From: Agrobacterium leguminum
GTDB lineage: Bacteria > Pseudomonadota > Alphaproteobacteria > Rhizobiales > Rhizobiaceae
Length of the DNA: 64,000 nt
Direction: 5' to 3'
Assembly (NCBI RefSeq): GCF_015704895.1
Contig: NZ_JADQWB010000010.1
Location: 116,983-180,982, forward strand
A program made the position numbers and the translations under genes. Below, in pieces: positions 52,251 through 61,912 of the stretch (positions are counted from its first letter, which is position 1; each line of letters opens with the position of its first letter). A model generated the notes under the pieces. The model saw only the letters and a program-made list of their open reading frames with translations, was not told where the DNA came from and searched no databases.

Positions 52251-53285
52251 ATGAGTATGGGACAGGCGATATCGCGACCGGAGGGAGAAACCGAGCGTCT
52301 GGTTGCGGTGCGGTCGATCATGTCTTTCAAGAATGCCGAGATGCCGGAGCTGAAAGTGCTGTCGCAACTGGGGCAGGGGGTTTTTGGCGTGGCGCGTGCG
52401 GCGGTCAATATTGTCGATGAGGATTGGCTTCATATCGCCGAGCAGGCCGGAATGGAACTGTCGGAATGCCCGCGCGATCTGTCGATATGCAACCGCGTCA
52501 TTGCCAAGCAGGATGTGGTGGTGATTTCCGATCTGACCGAGCATCCGCATTTCCGCTTCATGTCCTATGTCAAAGGGGGGCCGGAGCTGCGTTCCTATGC
52601 GGGTGCGCCGATCGAACTTGAGCCCGGTCTTGTTGTTGGCGCCTTTTGTCTGGTCGATACGGTGCCGAGAAATTTTTCCCGCGTCGAAATCGACAATCTC
52701 AGACATTTCGCGTTGCTGGCGGCTGCATTGCTGCGGCTTCAAAAAGCCAATTTCACCATGAGCCTGGCCGAACGCGAATTGCGTGATGCGGCGATGACCG
52801 ATCCGCTGACCGGTTTTTATAATCGCAAGGCGCTGGAGGCGATTGTCGATGGCCAGCTCGGCGCGGCCCTGTGTGCAAACGAGGCCTTCGGTGTCCTTTA
52901 TCTTGATCTGGACGGTTTCAAGACCATCAACGACACGTTCGGCCATCCTGCCGGCGACCGCGTTCTGACCGCCGCCGCCGGACGTATTCGCAAGGCAATC
53001 CGCAAGCAGGACATCGTCGTGCGCATGGGCGGCGATGAATTCGCGATCTTTATACCGCGGCCCGACGCTCCCGATGTCATGAACGGGCTGGCGGACCGGC
53101 TTCTGGCCGCTTTCCGGAACCCCTTTGACGTGGACGGGCAGGAGGTGGACGCCCGCCTCAGCATCGGCGGCGCGCTTGCTCCGCAGGCGGGTGCAGACCG
53201 GGCAACGCTGCTATGCAGCGTCGACGAAGCCCTATATCAGGCCAAAAAATCAGGGCGCGACCGTTTCGTCAGCCGCGCCCTTTGA
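52251..53285 (+). CDS. GAF-GGDEF diguanylate cyclase
   Basis: 344 aa, cytoplasmic. GAF domain about residues 20-165 (CNRVIAKQDVVVISDLTEHPHF, SYAGAPIELEPGLVVGAFCLVD), then a GGDEF domain. The active site GGDEF (260-264) is intact, and RxxD (RKQD) five residues before it is a complete inhibitory I-site, so product feedback is expected. ATGs at 52251 and 52257 follow AGAAGGA. The GAF ligand is unknown. Confidence 0.93.
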   Translation: MSMGQAISRPEGETERLVAVRSIMSFKNAEMPELKVLSQLGQGVFGVARAAVNIVDEDWLHIAEQAGMELSECPRDLSICNRVIAKQDVVVISDLTEHPHFRFMSYVKGGPELRSYAGAPIELEPGLVVGAFCLVDTVPRNFSRVEIDNLRHFALLAAALLRLQKANFTMSLAERELRDAAMTDPLTGFYNRKALEAIVDGQLGAALCANEAFGVLYLDLDGFKTINDTFGHPAGDRVLTAAAGRIRKAIRKQDIVVRMGGDEFAIFIPRPDAPDVMNGLADRLLAAFRNPFDVDGQEVDARLSIGGALAPQAGADRATLLCSVDEALYQAKKSGRDRFVSRAL

Positions 53286-53316
53286 GGCATTGTCCTTCGG
53301 AAAGCGTTTCTGCTTC

Positions 53317-54243
53317 TCAGTCGTAGAAGGAATCCACAAATTTGTGGCGGCCGAGCAGGAAGGCGTCGGCCACATGGGTCAGCGGCGCAAGATCAACATC
53401 GGAGCGGCCTGCCTTGATGATTTCCGAGAAACGCTCGTAAAGGGCCGGATATTCCCGTTCCGGCTGGGAGAGTTTTTCTTCGCCGTTGATCGAGAGCTTT
53501 GCGCCGCCTTCCGAAAGCACCATTCGTCCCGCCGCCGTTTCGGCAACGATATCCCAGCTCTGCTTGCCGGTCTGGCGCCAGTCGAATTCGGCATGGACGG
53601 GCGTTTTCGTCACATCGGAAAAATGCAGGTCGGCGGCAATCGGGGCGTCGCGGTTTTCCGGGAATTCCAGCGTGGCCTTGGTCAGAAACAGCGCGCGCGG
53701 CAGGATATGGGTGATGATCGAAAGCGCGTTGATGCCGGGGTCGAACACGCCAAGACCGCCCGCCTGCCAGATCCAGGCCTGGTTCGGGTGCCAGTGGCGC
53801 ACATCCTCTTTCCAGATGACATGCACGCTGTCGATTTTCGTGGAAGCCAGAAACGCCTTCGCAGCCTCGACCGCCGGGGCATAACGCGAATGCCAGCTTG
53901 CAAACAGCGAAAGGCCCTTCGAATCCGCCAGCCGGACGAGATCCTGCACTTCCGAAAGGGTGGCGCCCGGCGGCTTTTCGAGGAAGACGTGCTTGCCGGC
54001 ATTCAGCGCCGCGTAGGCCGCCTCGTAACGATATTGTGGCGGCATGCACAGCGACACCGCATCGATAGCAGGTACAGCCTCCAGCATGGTTTCGATGGTG
54101 CCATAGGAAGCGACGCCGTCCACGGTGCCGTGGCGGCTTGCGGTGCAGATCAATTCAAAATCCGGATTGCCTGCAATGGCGGGAAGATGCTGGTCGCGAA
54201 CGATTTTGCCGACGCCGACGATGGCAAGCTTGGTGGCTGACAT
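53317..54243 (-). CDS. D-galactose 1-dehydrogenase-like oxidoreductase (Gfo/Idh/MocA)
   Basis: 308 aa. Rossmann IVGVGKIVRDQHLPAI, then EKPPGATL and WKEDVRHWHPNQAWIWQAGGLGVFDPGINALSI, which I recall as near-identical in the Pseudomonas galactose dehydrogenase. It would oxidise D-galactose (or L-arabinose) to the lactone with NAD(P). No other sugar-catabolism gene is nearby. ATG at 54243 chosen. Confidence 0.85.
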   Translation of the reverse strand: MSATKLAIVGVGKIVRDQHLPAIAGNPDFELICTASRHGTVDGVASYGTIETMLEAVPAIDAVSLCMPPQYRYEAAYAALNAGKHVFLEKPPGATLSEVQDLVRLADSKGLSLFASWHSRYAPAVEAAKAFLASTKIDSVHVIWKEDVRHWHPNQAWIWQAGGLGVFDPGINALSIITHILPRALFLTKATLEFPENRDAPIAADLHFSDVTKTPVHAEFDWRQTGKQSWDIVAETAAGRMVLSEGGAKLSINGEEKLSQPEREYPALYERFSEIIKAGRSDVDLAPLTHVADAFLLGRHKFVDSFYD

Positions 54244-54270
54244 GAAGTGGAACCCGTGTGAGTGCTGCAT

Positions 54271-54525
54271 GGGATAAAGTGTGATTTTTACAAGTTTTTA
54301 GCAGAAACGACCGAAGGAGCAAGGTGATCGTTTCCACCGGGAACGTCTTTTTTCAAGCGGTAACGTCATAACAAATTTCGACATGTGTATTCTTTGATGA
54401 TGTAATATTCGACGATTACAAATATTTTTCCGTAATTTAAAGTGTTATTTTTCTTTATTGAGTGGTTTTAATATTGATTTTTTGAGTTATATTCTGAGAA
54501 TATCCATAATAATTTTAGATTTCGC
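54271..54525. other. AT-rich non-coding stretch
   Basis: 255 bp, far richer in A/T than anything else in the window, with T/A runs and several TAATAT-like motifs. It separates two divergently read genes and has no ORF. It probably contains the promoter of the membrane GGDEF gene. Such tracts are typical targets of nucleoid-type repressors (MucR/Ros in Rhizobiaceae), an inference. Confidence 0.6.
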
Positions 54526-55767
54526 TTGAGTAGATTTTTGAAGAGCGGGTGCGTGGTGATTTTACTTGAAGATGACCGTTCGTCCGGCTTCGTTCGCAAA
54601 GTCAATGAAAGCAGCCGTCAATTCAATACATATGGATTGATTTTCGGCGCCATCCTCTACAATCTCTACGTGTTTGTGGACATGAATCTGGTGCCGGAGA
54701 TCATCTGGCTGGATCTGACGGTCCGCCTGCTTGTCATCACGCCGCTTCTGTTTCTTTATTTTCCAGCCCGGTATTATGCGCTCAGGGCGCGCGCCGATGC
54801 TGTGGCGCATGAGGTTCTGCACGGGCTGGGCTGCATGTTGGTCGTGGCGTCGCTGATGTACATATATGCCAGTGCGAAGACCGCCTCGGCGAGCGAATAT
54901 TACATGGGCATCGTCACCGTCGTCCTCTACATGAATACGATACATCGCAAGCCGTTTCCGCTTGCTGTCCTCGGAACGGTCGGCTGCATGGCGGTTTTCA
55001 TCGGTGGCATGCAATATGTCGCCGTGACGAGCGAGGTGGCCAGAATACCGGCCATCATGTGCTCGGTCGGGATCAGCGCCGTCTCGCTGTTTGCGGCCTA
55101 TCGCATCGAGCAGGTGGAAAGGCGGGACTATCTGGCCTCGCTGCGTGAAAAGACGCTGCTACAGCGGATCCAGAACGCAAATCACGAGCTTCAGCAGCTT
55201 TCCAATACCGACCAGCTCACCGGCATTCGCAACCGCCGCAGCTTTGACGAGGCGGCGAGCGAGGCTTCGGGCGGCAGCGGCCGGCCCCGCGCGCTCATCC
55301 TTATCGATGTCGATTATTTCAAGAATTATAATGACTCGGAGGGCCATCTGGCTGGCGATGACTGCCTGCGCAGGATCGCCGGCAGGCTGCGCGGCGGCTT
55401 GCGGAAGGACGATGGCGACAGAAGTTTCGTCGCACGCTATGGTGGGGAGGAATTTGTGGTTCTGCTCGACAATTGCGTTGTTTCCGCCGCGCTCGCCATC
55501 GGCGAAAGGCTCAGATTGGCCGTGATCGACGAGGCCATACCCCATCTCAACCGTCCAGACGGGCGGGAAATCGTCACGGTCAGCCTCGGCATTGCCGTTT
55601 CCGGTGACGGCAGGGAAATCATATACGAGATGGTGAACCGGGCCGATATGGCGCTTTACGAGGCGAAGCGTCTGGGCCGCGACCGGCTGGTGCTCGCCTC
55701 CGGGAATATGGCGACGATTATCGGACCAGCGGAGCTTTGCGGCGTCGAAGCTGCAATATCGGCTTAG
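54526..55767 (+). CDS. Membrane-bound GGDEF diguanylate cyclase
   Basis: 413 aa from the first TTG; GTG codons near 54553 are alternative starts. About six helices between residues 35 and 195, a short coiled stretch, then the GGDEF domain with an intact GGEEF (306-310) and DxxxF-N metal region (DVDYFKNYND). The I-site position holds GDRS, not RxxD, so feedback inhibition is unlikely. The membrane part has no known sensor name. Confidence 0.88.
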   Translation: MSRFLKSGCVVILLEDDRSSGFVRKVNESSRQFNTYGLIFGAILYNLYVFVDMNLVPEIIWLDLTVRLLVITPLLFLYFPARYYALRARADAVAHEVLHGLGCMLVVASLMYIYASAKTASASEYYMGIVTVVLYMNTIHRKPFPLAVLGTVGCMAVFIGGMQYVAVTSEVARIPAIMCSVGISAVSLFAAYRIEQVERRDYLASLREKTLLQRIQNANHELQQLSNTDQLTGIRNRRSFDEAASEASGGSGRPRALILIDVDYFKNYNDSEGHLAGDDCLRRIAGRLRGGLRKDDGDRSFVARYGGEEFVVLLDNCVVSAALAIGERLRLAVIDEAIPHLNRPDGREIVTVSLGIAVSGDGREIIYEMVNRADMALYEAKRLGRDRLVLASGNMATIIGPAELCGVEAAISA

Positions 55768-55878
55768 GCCCTGAAGGTCGGGCGATGTGTTATAAATTCT
55801 GTCCTGCACGAAGCAGGATTTGTGAAGGCCATGTGCCGGAATGCCGGCGCCAGAACAAATAATAACCGGGGAATGCAG

Positions 55879-57819
55879 ATGATGGAATTGATCGCCGCAC
55901 AAGCGGCAGCATCGGCTGCCGAGCTTCCATTCCTGCTGCTTCAGGCGGCCGCCGTGGTTGGCATGGTGTCCGTGCTTATCCTTCTGCGGCGAAACATTGC
56001 CCTCGAGGATCATCGCTACAAAGTCTATTACGGCATCGTCTTCGGAATGGCGGGCTTTCTGCTGACCTTGCTGGTTTCCGAGTTCATCAAGCTGCCCTCC
56101 AAGCCCTATATCCGCTCCGACCTGCTGTTTCTGGCCGGGGTGCTGGGGTCCTGGCAGGGCGGGCTGATCAGCCTGTCGCTCGTGGCAGCGGGGCGTTTCG
56201 TGTTCGGCGGTCCCGTGCTGTTTTTTGCGGCCCTGCAGGACATGGTCGTCATTTCGGCCTGCGGCATCGTCATGTATGGCTGGATGCGCAAGCGCCGCCT
56301 CGCCGATCTGGGAATTCGGGATATTCTCACCGTCTTCGCGGTCAGGTTCATTGCCGTGCTGCTTGCCGTCTCTGTCTCATTCGCCCTTGGGCTTGTCGAC
56401 CAGTCGCTGTTTTTGAGTGCAATAGGCCGCCGAACCTTAGGCGCCGTCGCCGTCGGCCTGCCGATGATCTTCTGCCTGTTCATCCTTCTGCGCAGCGAGG
56501 CGCGGGCGCGGGAAGAGACGAGGCAACGCGAGGTGGCAGCGCGGACGGATTCATTGACCGGCCTGCCCAACCGGCGCGCCCTCAAGGACCATATAGAAGC
56601 GACGATGCGGCAGGAGCCGGCCGTTCCGCACGCTCTCATTCTGATCGAGATCGTCAATATTGCCGATGTCGCCGCCTGCGAGGGCGAGGACTGGAGCGAT
56701 CTTTTCTGGCCGAGGCTGGCGCGGGAAATCTGCGACCGGGAAGACGGCCTGCTGTGCAGATCCAATACGCCCTGCAGCTTCATGTTCGGCGATACGACAC
56801 TTGCGGTCGTCATGCGGGGGATTTCGCTGGAGAAGTCCGAAAGTGCGAAACTCATGATGCATCTGCATGACGGGTTGAGCGCATTTTGCCGCTCGGCGGA
56901 GGCGGGGCCGGTGCCGCATCTCAAGATCGGTGCGGCGAATCTGGACAGGCTTTCCCGGCAGAACGTAGCCTCCTTCCTCAGGCACCTCAGCCTCGCGCTG
57001 AAGGGAAGCGATCATCCGGTGCAGATTTTCCCCTTCTCCTTTGCCGAGAAAGCGACACGGGACGAGGCGGTGCGGCAGATGCTGGTCAACTGGATCAAAT
57101 CCGGCACGCCGCCCATTTGTTATCAGCCGAAATTCGAAATGCGCAATCGCCGGATGATCGGCGCCGAAGCGCTCCTGCGCGCGGTCGATGCGCGGGGGCA
57201 GGCGCTTTCGCCTTATTATGTGCTGGAGATCGCCGAACGCCATCGGCTGCTGGTGGAATTCGAATGGTCGACGATCGAAGCCGTCGTGCGCGATCTTCGC
57301 GACCTGCACGGCCTTGAGGCGGATTTTCATCTGGCGGTGAATATTTCCGCTTCGTCCTTTACGAGCGCGCATTTCGCAGATCGTGTCGTGGCGCTGCTGC
57401 ACGAAATGGCGGTGCCGGCGCACCGCCTCTCTATCGAAGTGACGGAGATGAGCAGGATACCGACCACCGATGTCGTACAGCAGAATTTCGATACGCTGAT
57501 TGCCGCAGGCGTCCGGCTGGCGCTCGATGATTTCGGCACCGGTTATGCCGCCCTCACTTTGCTGGCGCGGTTCCCGTTCGAAGAGGTCAAGATCGATCAC
57601 TGGATGACATCGAGGCTCGACCAGTCGCGGTTCAGGGAGGCCATTGCGCTCGCCTTCGAGAGTGCGGAGCGTTACGGCGCAAAGCTGGTGACGGAAGGCA
57701 TAGAAACAGAGGAACAGAGCCGGCTCCTCATGCAGATGGGCATTCGCTTCGGGCAGGGTTATCTTTACTCCCCCGCCGTACCGCTCGACCGCCTGCAACC
57801 GCGCAGGGCATGCGCCTAG
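55879..57819 (+). CDS. 5TM-degenerate GGDEF-EAL protein (probable c-di-GMP phosphodiesterase)
   Basis: 646 aa. About six helices (to about residue 215) with YIRSDLLFLAGVLGSWQGGLISLSLVAAGRFVFGG, like the 5TM-LYT sensor class. The GGDEF domain (about 225-370) keeps DSLTGLPNRRALK but has FGDTTLAVVM where GGDEF should be, so it cannot cyclise GTP. The EAL domain (about 395-640) keeps E430-A-L, N in VNIS, E in IEVTE, DDFGTG (550-555), K in VKID and EGIETEEQ, so it should hydrolyse c-di-GMP. Start 55879 after GGGGAA; 55873 is an alternative. Confidence 0.9.
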   Translation: MMELIAAQAAASAAELPFLLLQAAAVVGMVSVLILLRRNIALEDHRYKVYYGIVFGMAGFLLTLLVSEFIKLPSKPYIRSDLLFLAGVLGSWQGGLISLSLVAAGRFVFGGPVLFFAALQDMVVISACGIVMYGWMRKRRLADLGIRDILTVFAVRFIAVLLAVSVSFALGLVDQSLFLSAIGRRTLGAVAVGLPMIFCLFILLRSEARAREETRQREVAARTDSLTGLPNRRALKDHIEATMRQEPAVPHALILIEIVNIADVAACEGEDWSDLFWPRLAREICDREDGLLCRSNTPCSFMFGDTTLAVVMRGISLEKSESAKLMMHLHDGLSAFCRSAEAGPVPHLKIGAANLDRLSRQNVASFLRHLSLALKGSDHPVQIFPFSFAEKATRDEAVRQMLVNWIKSGTPPICYQPKFEMRNRRMIGAEALLRAVDARGQALSPYYVLEIAERHRLLVEFEWSTIEAVVRDLRDLHGLEADFHLAVNISASSFTSAHFADRVVALLHEMAVPAHRLSIEVTEMSRIPTTDVVQQNFDTLIAAGVRLALDDFGTGYAALTLLARFPFEEVKIDHWMTSRLDQSRFREAIALAFESAERYGAKLVTEGIETEEQSRLLMQMGIRFGQGYLYSPAVPLDRLQPRRACA

Positions 57820-57854
57820 GACATTTCCAGTTCAACCGAAAGCGCAGTCGCGCA

Positions 57855-59738
57855 TCACCCCGCCATTGCTTCTTCATATTCGCTCGAAAGCAGCAGCCAT
57901 TGCTCCTCCGCATCCGAAAGCTTCGCGGCGGCCTCGCCGCGCTCCTTCACTTTTTGTGCGGCCTTGGCGGGCGCTTTTTCGTATAGGACGGGATCCGCCA
58001 GCTCGGCGTCGAGCGACTGAATCGTTTTCTCAAGCTTTGCCGTCAGGGATTCGATTTCATTGATCTTTTTCTTGAGCGGCGCGAGCTGGGCGCGCTTTTC
58101 CGCGCTTGCCTTGCGCTGATCGGCTTTGGAAGCCTGATCGGCCACGGCGTCGGTCTTGTCTTCCTTCTTTTTACCGGAGGAAACGACGAGATCGCGATAT
58201 TCCTCCATGTCGCCTTCGAAGATCTTGACCGTGCCGTCAGCCACCAGCCACAGCCGATCCACTGTCGCCTCGATGAGATGGCGGTCGTGCGAGATGAGGA
58301 TGACCGCGCCGCTGTAATCGTTCAGCGCCTCGATCAGCGCACGGCGGCTGTCGATATCGAGATGGTTGGTCGGTTCGTCGAGGATGAGAAGGTTCGGCGC
58401 ATGGAAGGCCGCAAGTCCCATCAGCAGCCGGGCCTTTTCGCCACCGGAAAGGTCCTTTGCCGCTGTCGCCATCTTTTCGGTTGCGAGACCCATCTGCGCC
58501 ACGCGGGAGCGCACCTGCGCCTCCGGGGCCAGCGGCATCAGCTTGCGCACATGTTCGACCGGGGTTTCATCCGGCACGAGGTCATCGAGCTGATGCTGCG
58601 CGAAGAAACCGATCTTCAGGCCAGGGGCGACGCGAAGATCGCCCGCCTGTGGCGCAAGCCGGCCGGATATGAATTTCGCGAAGGTGGATTTGCCGTTGCC
58701 GTTGGAGCCGAGCAGCGCAATGCGGTCGTCATTGTCGATCCTGAGATTGAGCTGCTTCAGAATGGATTTGCCCGGCTCGTAACCCACAGCCCCGCCATTG
58801 ATGGCGACGATGGGGGAGGCGGGCTGCTTTTCCGGCTCCGGGAAGGTGATCGGCTGGACGTGATCCTCGATCACGGCGGCGACGGTGCCCATGCGCTCCA
58901 GCGCCTTGATGCGGCTCTGCGCCTGCCGCGCCTTGGTGGCCTTGGCGCGGAAACGGTCGATGAAGCTTTGCAGGTGCTTGCGCGCGGCGTCGTTCTTCGC
59001 CTTCGCCTTCATCTGCAATTCGTCGGCCTCGGCCTTCTGCCGCTCGAACTGGTCGTAACCGCCGCGATAGAAGGTCAGCTTCTTCTGGTCCAGATGCACG
59101 ATGGAGTTGACGGCATTGTTGAGAAGATCGCGGTCGTGGCTGATGATGATGACGGTATGCGGATAACGCCGGATATAATCCTCCAGCCAGAGCGTGCCTT
59201 CGAGGTCGAGATAGTTGGTCGGCTCGTCGAGCAGCAAAAGGTCGGGCTCTGCAAACAGCACGGAGGCGAGCGCCACGCGCATACGCCAGCCGCCGGAGAA
59301 GGAGGAGGCCGGGCGAAGCTGCGCTTCGTGATCGAAACCGAGGCCGGCAAGAATGCTGGAGGCGCGCGCTTCCGCCGAATGGGCGTCGATATCGACGAGC
59401 CGCATCTGGATTTCCGCGATACGGTGCGGATCGGTTGCGGTTTCCGCCTCGGCCAAAAGCGCGCTGCGCTCCCTGTCGGCCGAAAGCACGATGGAAATCA
59501 GCGATTCCTCGGTGCCTGGGGCTTCCTGCGCCACCTGGCCGATGCGCGCCTGTTTCGGGATTGTCACCGAACCGCTTTCCGCCGAGAAATCGCCGGTGAT
59601 GACCCGGAACAGGGTGGATTTGCCGGCGCCATTGCGGCCAACAAGGCCCGCCTTCACACCGGCGGGAAGCGTCACGCTGGCATGGTCGAGAAGCAGACGC
59701 CCGGCGATACGGGCGGAAAGATCGGTAATCGTAATCAT
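57855..59738 (-). CDS. ABC-F family ATPase
   Basis: 627 aa with two ATPase domains and no membrane segment. Walker A GRNGAGKST and GSNGNGKST, signatures FSGGWRMR and LSGGEKARLL, linker between them (YDQFERQKAEADELQMKAKAKN), and a coiled C-terminus (ALKKKINEIESLTAKLEKTIQSLDAEL). ABC-F proteins act on the ribosome; the C-terminal coil resembles Uup/YheS. Start 59738 (MITITDLS). Confidence 0.93.
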   Translation of the reverse strand: MITITDLSARIAGRLLLDHASVTLPAGVKAGLVGRNGAGKSTLFRVITGDFSAESGSVTIPKQARIGQVAQEAPGTEESLISIVLSADRERSALLAEAETATDPHRIAEIQMRLVDIDAHSAEARASSILAGLGFDHEAQLRPASSFSGGWRMRVALASVLFAEPDLLLLDEPTNYLDLEGTLWLEDYIRRYPHTVIIISHDRDLLNNAVNSIVHLDQKKLTFYRGGYDQFERQKAEADELQMKAKAKNDAARKHLQSFIDRFRAKATKARQAQSRIKALERMGTVAAVIEDHVQPITFPEPEKQPASPIVAINGGAVGYEPGKSILKQLNLRIDNDDRIALLGSNGNGKSTFAKFISGRLAPQAGDLRVAPGLKIGFFAQHQLDDLVPDETPVEHVRKLMPLAPEAQVRSRVAQMGLATEKMATAAKDLSGGEKARLLMGLAAFHAPNLLILDEPTNHLDIDSRRALIEALNDYSGAVILISHDRHLIEATVDRLWLVADGTVKIFEGDMEEYRDLVVSSGKKKEDKTDAVADQASKADQRKASAEKRAQLAPLKKKINEIESLTAKLEKTIQSLDAELADPVLYEKAPAKAAQKVKERGEAAAKLSDAEEQWLLLSSEYEEAMAG

Positions 59739-59807
59739 GGCGCCGTTTTGGCCGAACTGTCTGGCCAAGGCAAGAGCGCCCGCGCCACATCGGGCGAGAT
59801 TAAAGTG

Positions 59808-60854
59808 TCAATCGCCGAGCTGCGCCAGATAGCTGCTGCGGCTATGCTGCGCCACCTCCCGCGAATAACCGACGACGCAGTTGCGGGTGCCGCAGCGGGC
59901 CGAAAGCAGAGCGAGTTCGGCATGGCTGAAAAATTCGGCGGGCGTTGCGGTTCCATCCACCGCGGCGACGCCGATTGAAACGGTCAGATGTTCACCGTCT
60001 CCTTCCTGCGTCACGAAACGCAGCGCCTCCACGCTTTGCCGCAACCGCTCGGCAATGGCCTCGGCCGTGTTCTGCGGCACGCCGGCAAACAGGAAGGCGA
60101 ATTCATCGCCACCGATACGGGCGACGAAATCGTCCTTCTTGATGGTCTTGCGAAACAGGGCGGCAAGCCTTCTGAGCGCCTTGTTGCCGGCGGCGGAGCC
60201 GTATTTGCCATTGATCTCCCGGAAATGGTCGATATCCAGCAGCGCGAGCGTGGTGGCGGAGGCGGCGCGGTCCTTTGAAAACAGGCCGCCGAGCTTTTCA
60301 AGAAAAGCAGCCCGGTTGGGAAGCGCGGTTAGCGCATCGCGCAGCGAGGCGGCCTGAAGCTCCCCCCGATTTCTTTCAACCTCGCGGATTTTCACCAGCC
60401 CCATGGCGATGAAATGCCGAAGGCTCGTCTGTTCTTCGTGGATATCGCCCAGCAAATCGACGAAGCGCTCCGTTGCGGGCGGCTCGCCATCTTCATCCTG
60501 CTCAAGGCTGGCCAGGAAAGTTTCGGTGCGCTGAAGGCTTGCATCCAGCCGCGCGGAAATCTGCGTCAGTGTATCGAAGGCCTCGCTTGCCATCTGTTCG
60601 GCTTCGATGCGCGAAAAGCCGGGCAGATTGTGCCGTTGGCCGATGAGGTCGATTTCATGCTGCTGCGGCGCATTGCCGAGCGCGAGAATGTCACGGCCCA
60701 TGGCCGGATTGTGTCCGGACAATATTTCATAGATCAATTCATAATTGCGCGGCAAAGGTGCAATGTTCATCTTGGCGATGAACTGCGTGATCTTGGTAAC
60801 GACAAGAGCGCTTCTTGCCTGTTCGCGTTTTTTATCGCCCGCCGATGTCGTCAC
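59808..60854 (-). CDS. Cytoplasmic GGDEF diguanylate cyclase
   Basis: 348 aa. A helical N-terminal domain (KITQFIAKMNIAPLPRNYELIYEILSGHNPAM to about 175) precedes GGDEF, with intact GGDEF (248-252) and LLDIDHFREIN. The I-site reads KKDD, lacking the Arg. No ATG start: GTG 60854 after GGGGC is chosen; TTG codons at 60866 and 60872 are in frame. The helical domain with NYELIYE occurs in other alphaproteobacterial cyclases. Confidence 0.9.
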   Translation of the reverse strand: MTTSAGDKKREQARSALVVTKITQFIAKMNIAPLPRNYELIYEILSGHNPAMGRDILALGNAPQQHEIDLIGQRHNLPGFSRIEAEQMASEAFDTLTQISARLDASLQRTETFLASLEQDEDGEPPATERFVDLLGDIHEEQTSLRHFIAMGLVKIREVERNRGELQAASLRDALTALPNRAAFLEKLGGLFSKDRAASATTLALLDIDHFREINGKYGSAAGNKALRRLAALFRKTIKKDDFVARIGGDEFAFLFAGVPQNTAEAIAERLRQSVEALRFVTQEGDGEHLTVSIGVAAVDGTATPAEFFSHAELALLSARCGTRNCVVGYSREVAQHSRSSYLAQLGD

Positions 60855-61113
60855 TGACAGCCCCAATAGCAATGGATTATTATGAATGGACCGGCGATAA
60901 CCGATTGTTGAACGGCGTTATTCTTACAAGCGACGGTTTAAAATAGAATAAATCCACGAAGAATTTTGCCGTCACGAAGCATAAATTCCGCGTTGCGGAA
61001 GGCGGGTGTCCCCCCAAGCGTTCCTTGATCGATAATATGACAAATCCTGATTTGATTTCGGGCGGCGACCGTTTTTATATCGCTTCATCGATGTTGCAGA
61101 AGAGGGGCAGCCC

Positions 61114-61809
61114 ATGACGACTTCCAGAACGCTCTATTCGCTATGCGGAAGCGATACTTCCCGGCCATTTTCTCCCCATTGCTGGAAAACCGTGCTTTCG
61201 CTGGCGCATAAGGGGCTGGATTTCGAGGAGCGGCCTTTACCCTTCACGGTGATCCCGACGGTGGAGGACGGGTTTTCGAAGACCGTGCCGATCCTGCGCG
61301 ACGGTGACGAGCTGGTGAGCGACAGTTTTGAAATCGCGCTTTACCTGGACGAGGCTTACCCCGAGCGCCCGTCGCTGTTTAACGGCGAGGGCGGCAAGGC
61401 CATGGCCCGTTTCGTCGAAAGCTGGTCGCAGACGGTGCTTCACCCGGCCATCGTCCGCATCGCCGTGCTCGATATCCATAATATGCTGGACGAGCCGGAC
61501 CGCCGTTATTTTCGCGATAGCCGCACGAAAGCGCTCGGCCGCCCGCTCGAGGATGTGGTGGCGAACCGCGAGGCGGAAATCGCAGCCTTTCCGGCATTGC
61601 TTGCGCCGATCCGGCGTATGCTGAGCTTCCAGCCTTTCATCGGCGGCACATCGCCGCTCTTTGCGGATTACATCGTGTTCGGCGCGCTGCAATGGGCGCG
61701 GATCACCACCGGGGCGGATTTGTTCGCCGATAACGACCCCGTGCGGGACTGGTTCGAAGGCTGCCTCGATCTCTACGATGCGAGAGGCCGCAGTGTGACA
61801 GCGGCGTGA
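61114..61809 (+). CDS. Glutathione S-transferase, LigE-like
   Basis: 231 aa. N-terminal thioredoxin-like half (SPHCWKTVLSLAHKGLDFEERPLPF, KTVPILRDGDELVSDSFEIALYLDEAYPERPSLF) and helical C-terminal half (FADYIVFGALQWARI). The order and wording recall beta-etherase LigE from Sphingobium, an enzyme cleaving lignin ethers with glutathione. Substrate here unknown. Confidence 0.88.
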   Translation: MTTSRTLYSLCGSDTSRPFSPHCWKTVLSLAHKGLDFEERPLPFTVIPTVEDGFSKTVPILRDGDELVSDSFEIALYLDEAYPERPSLFNGEGGKAMARFVESWSQTVLHPAIVRIAVLDIHNMLDEPDRRYFRDSRTKALGRPLEDVVANREAEIAAFPALLAPIRRMLSFQPFIGGTSPLFADYIVFGALQWARITTGADLFADNDPVRDWFEGCLDLYDARGRSVTAA

Positions 61810-61912
61810 AATGTCTGGCATCATCGTCGCAATCTCGTCGATCCCCCTTGTTTTCGGGCCTTTGGGCGGGTAAAGACCGCCCACTTTCTCTGAAGGAAAA
61901 GGAAACGGACAT

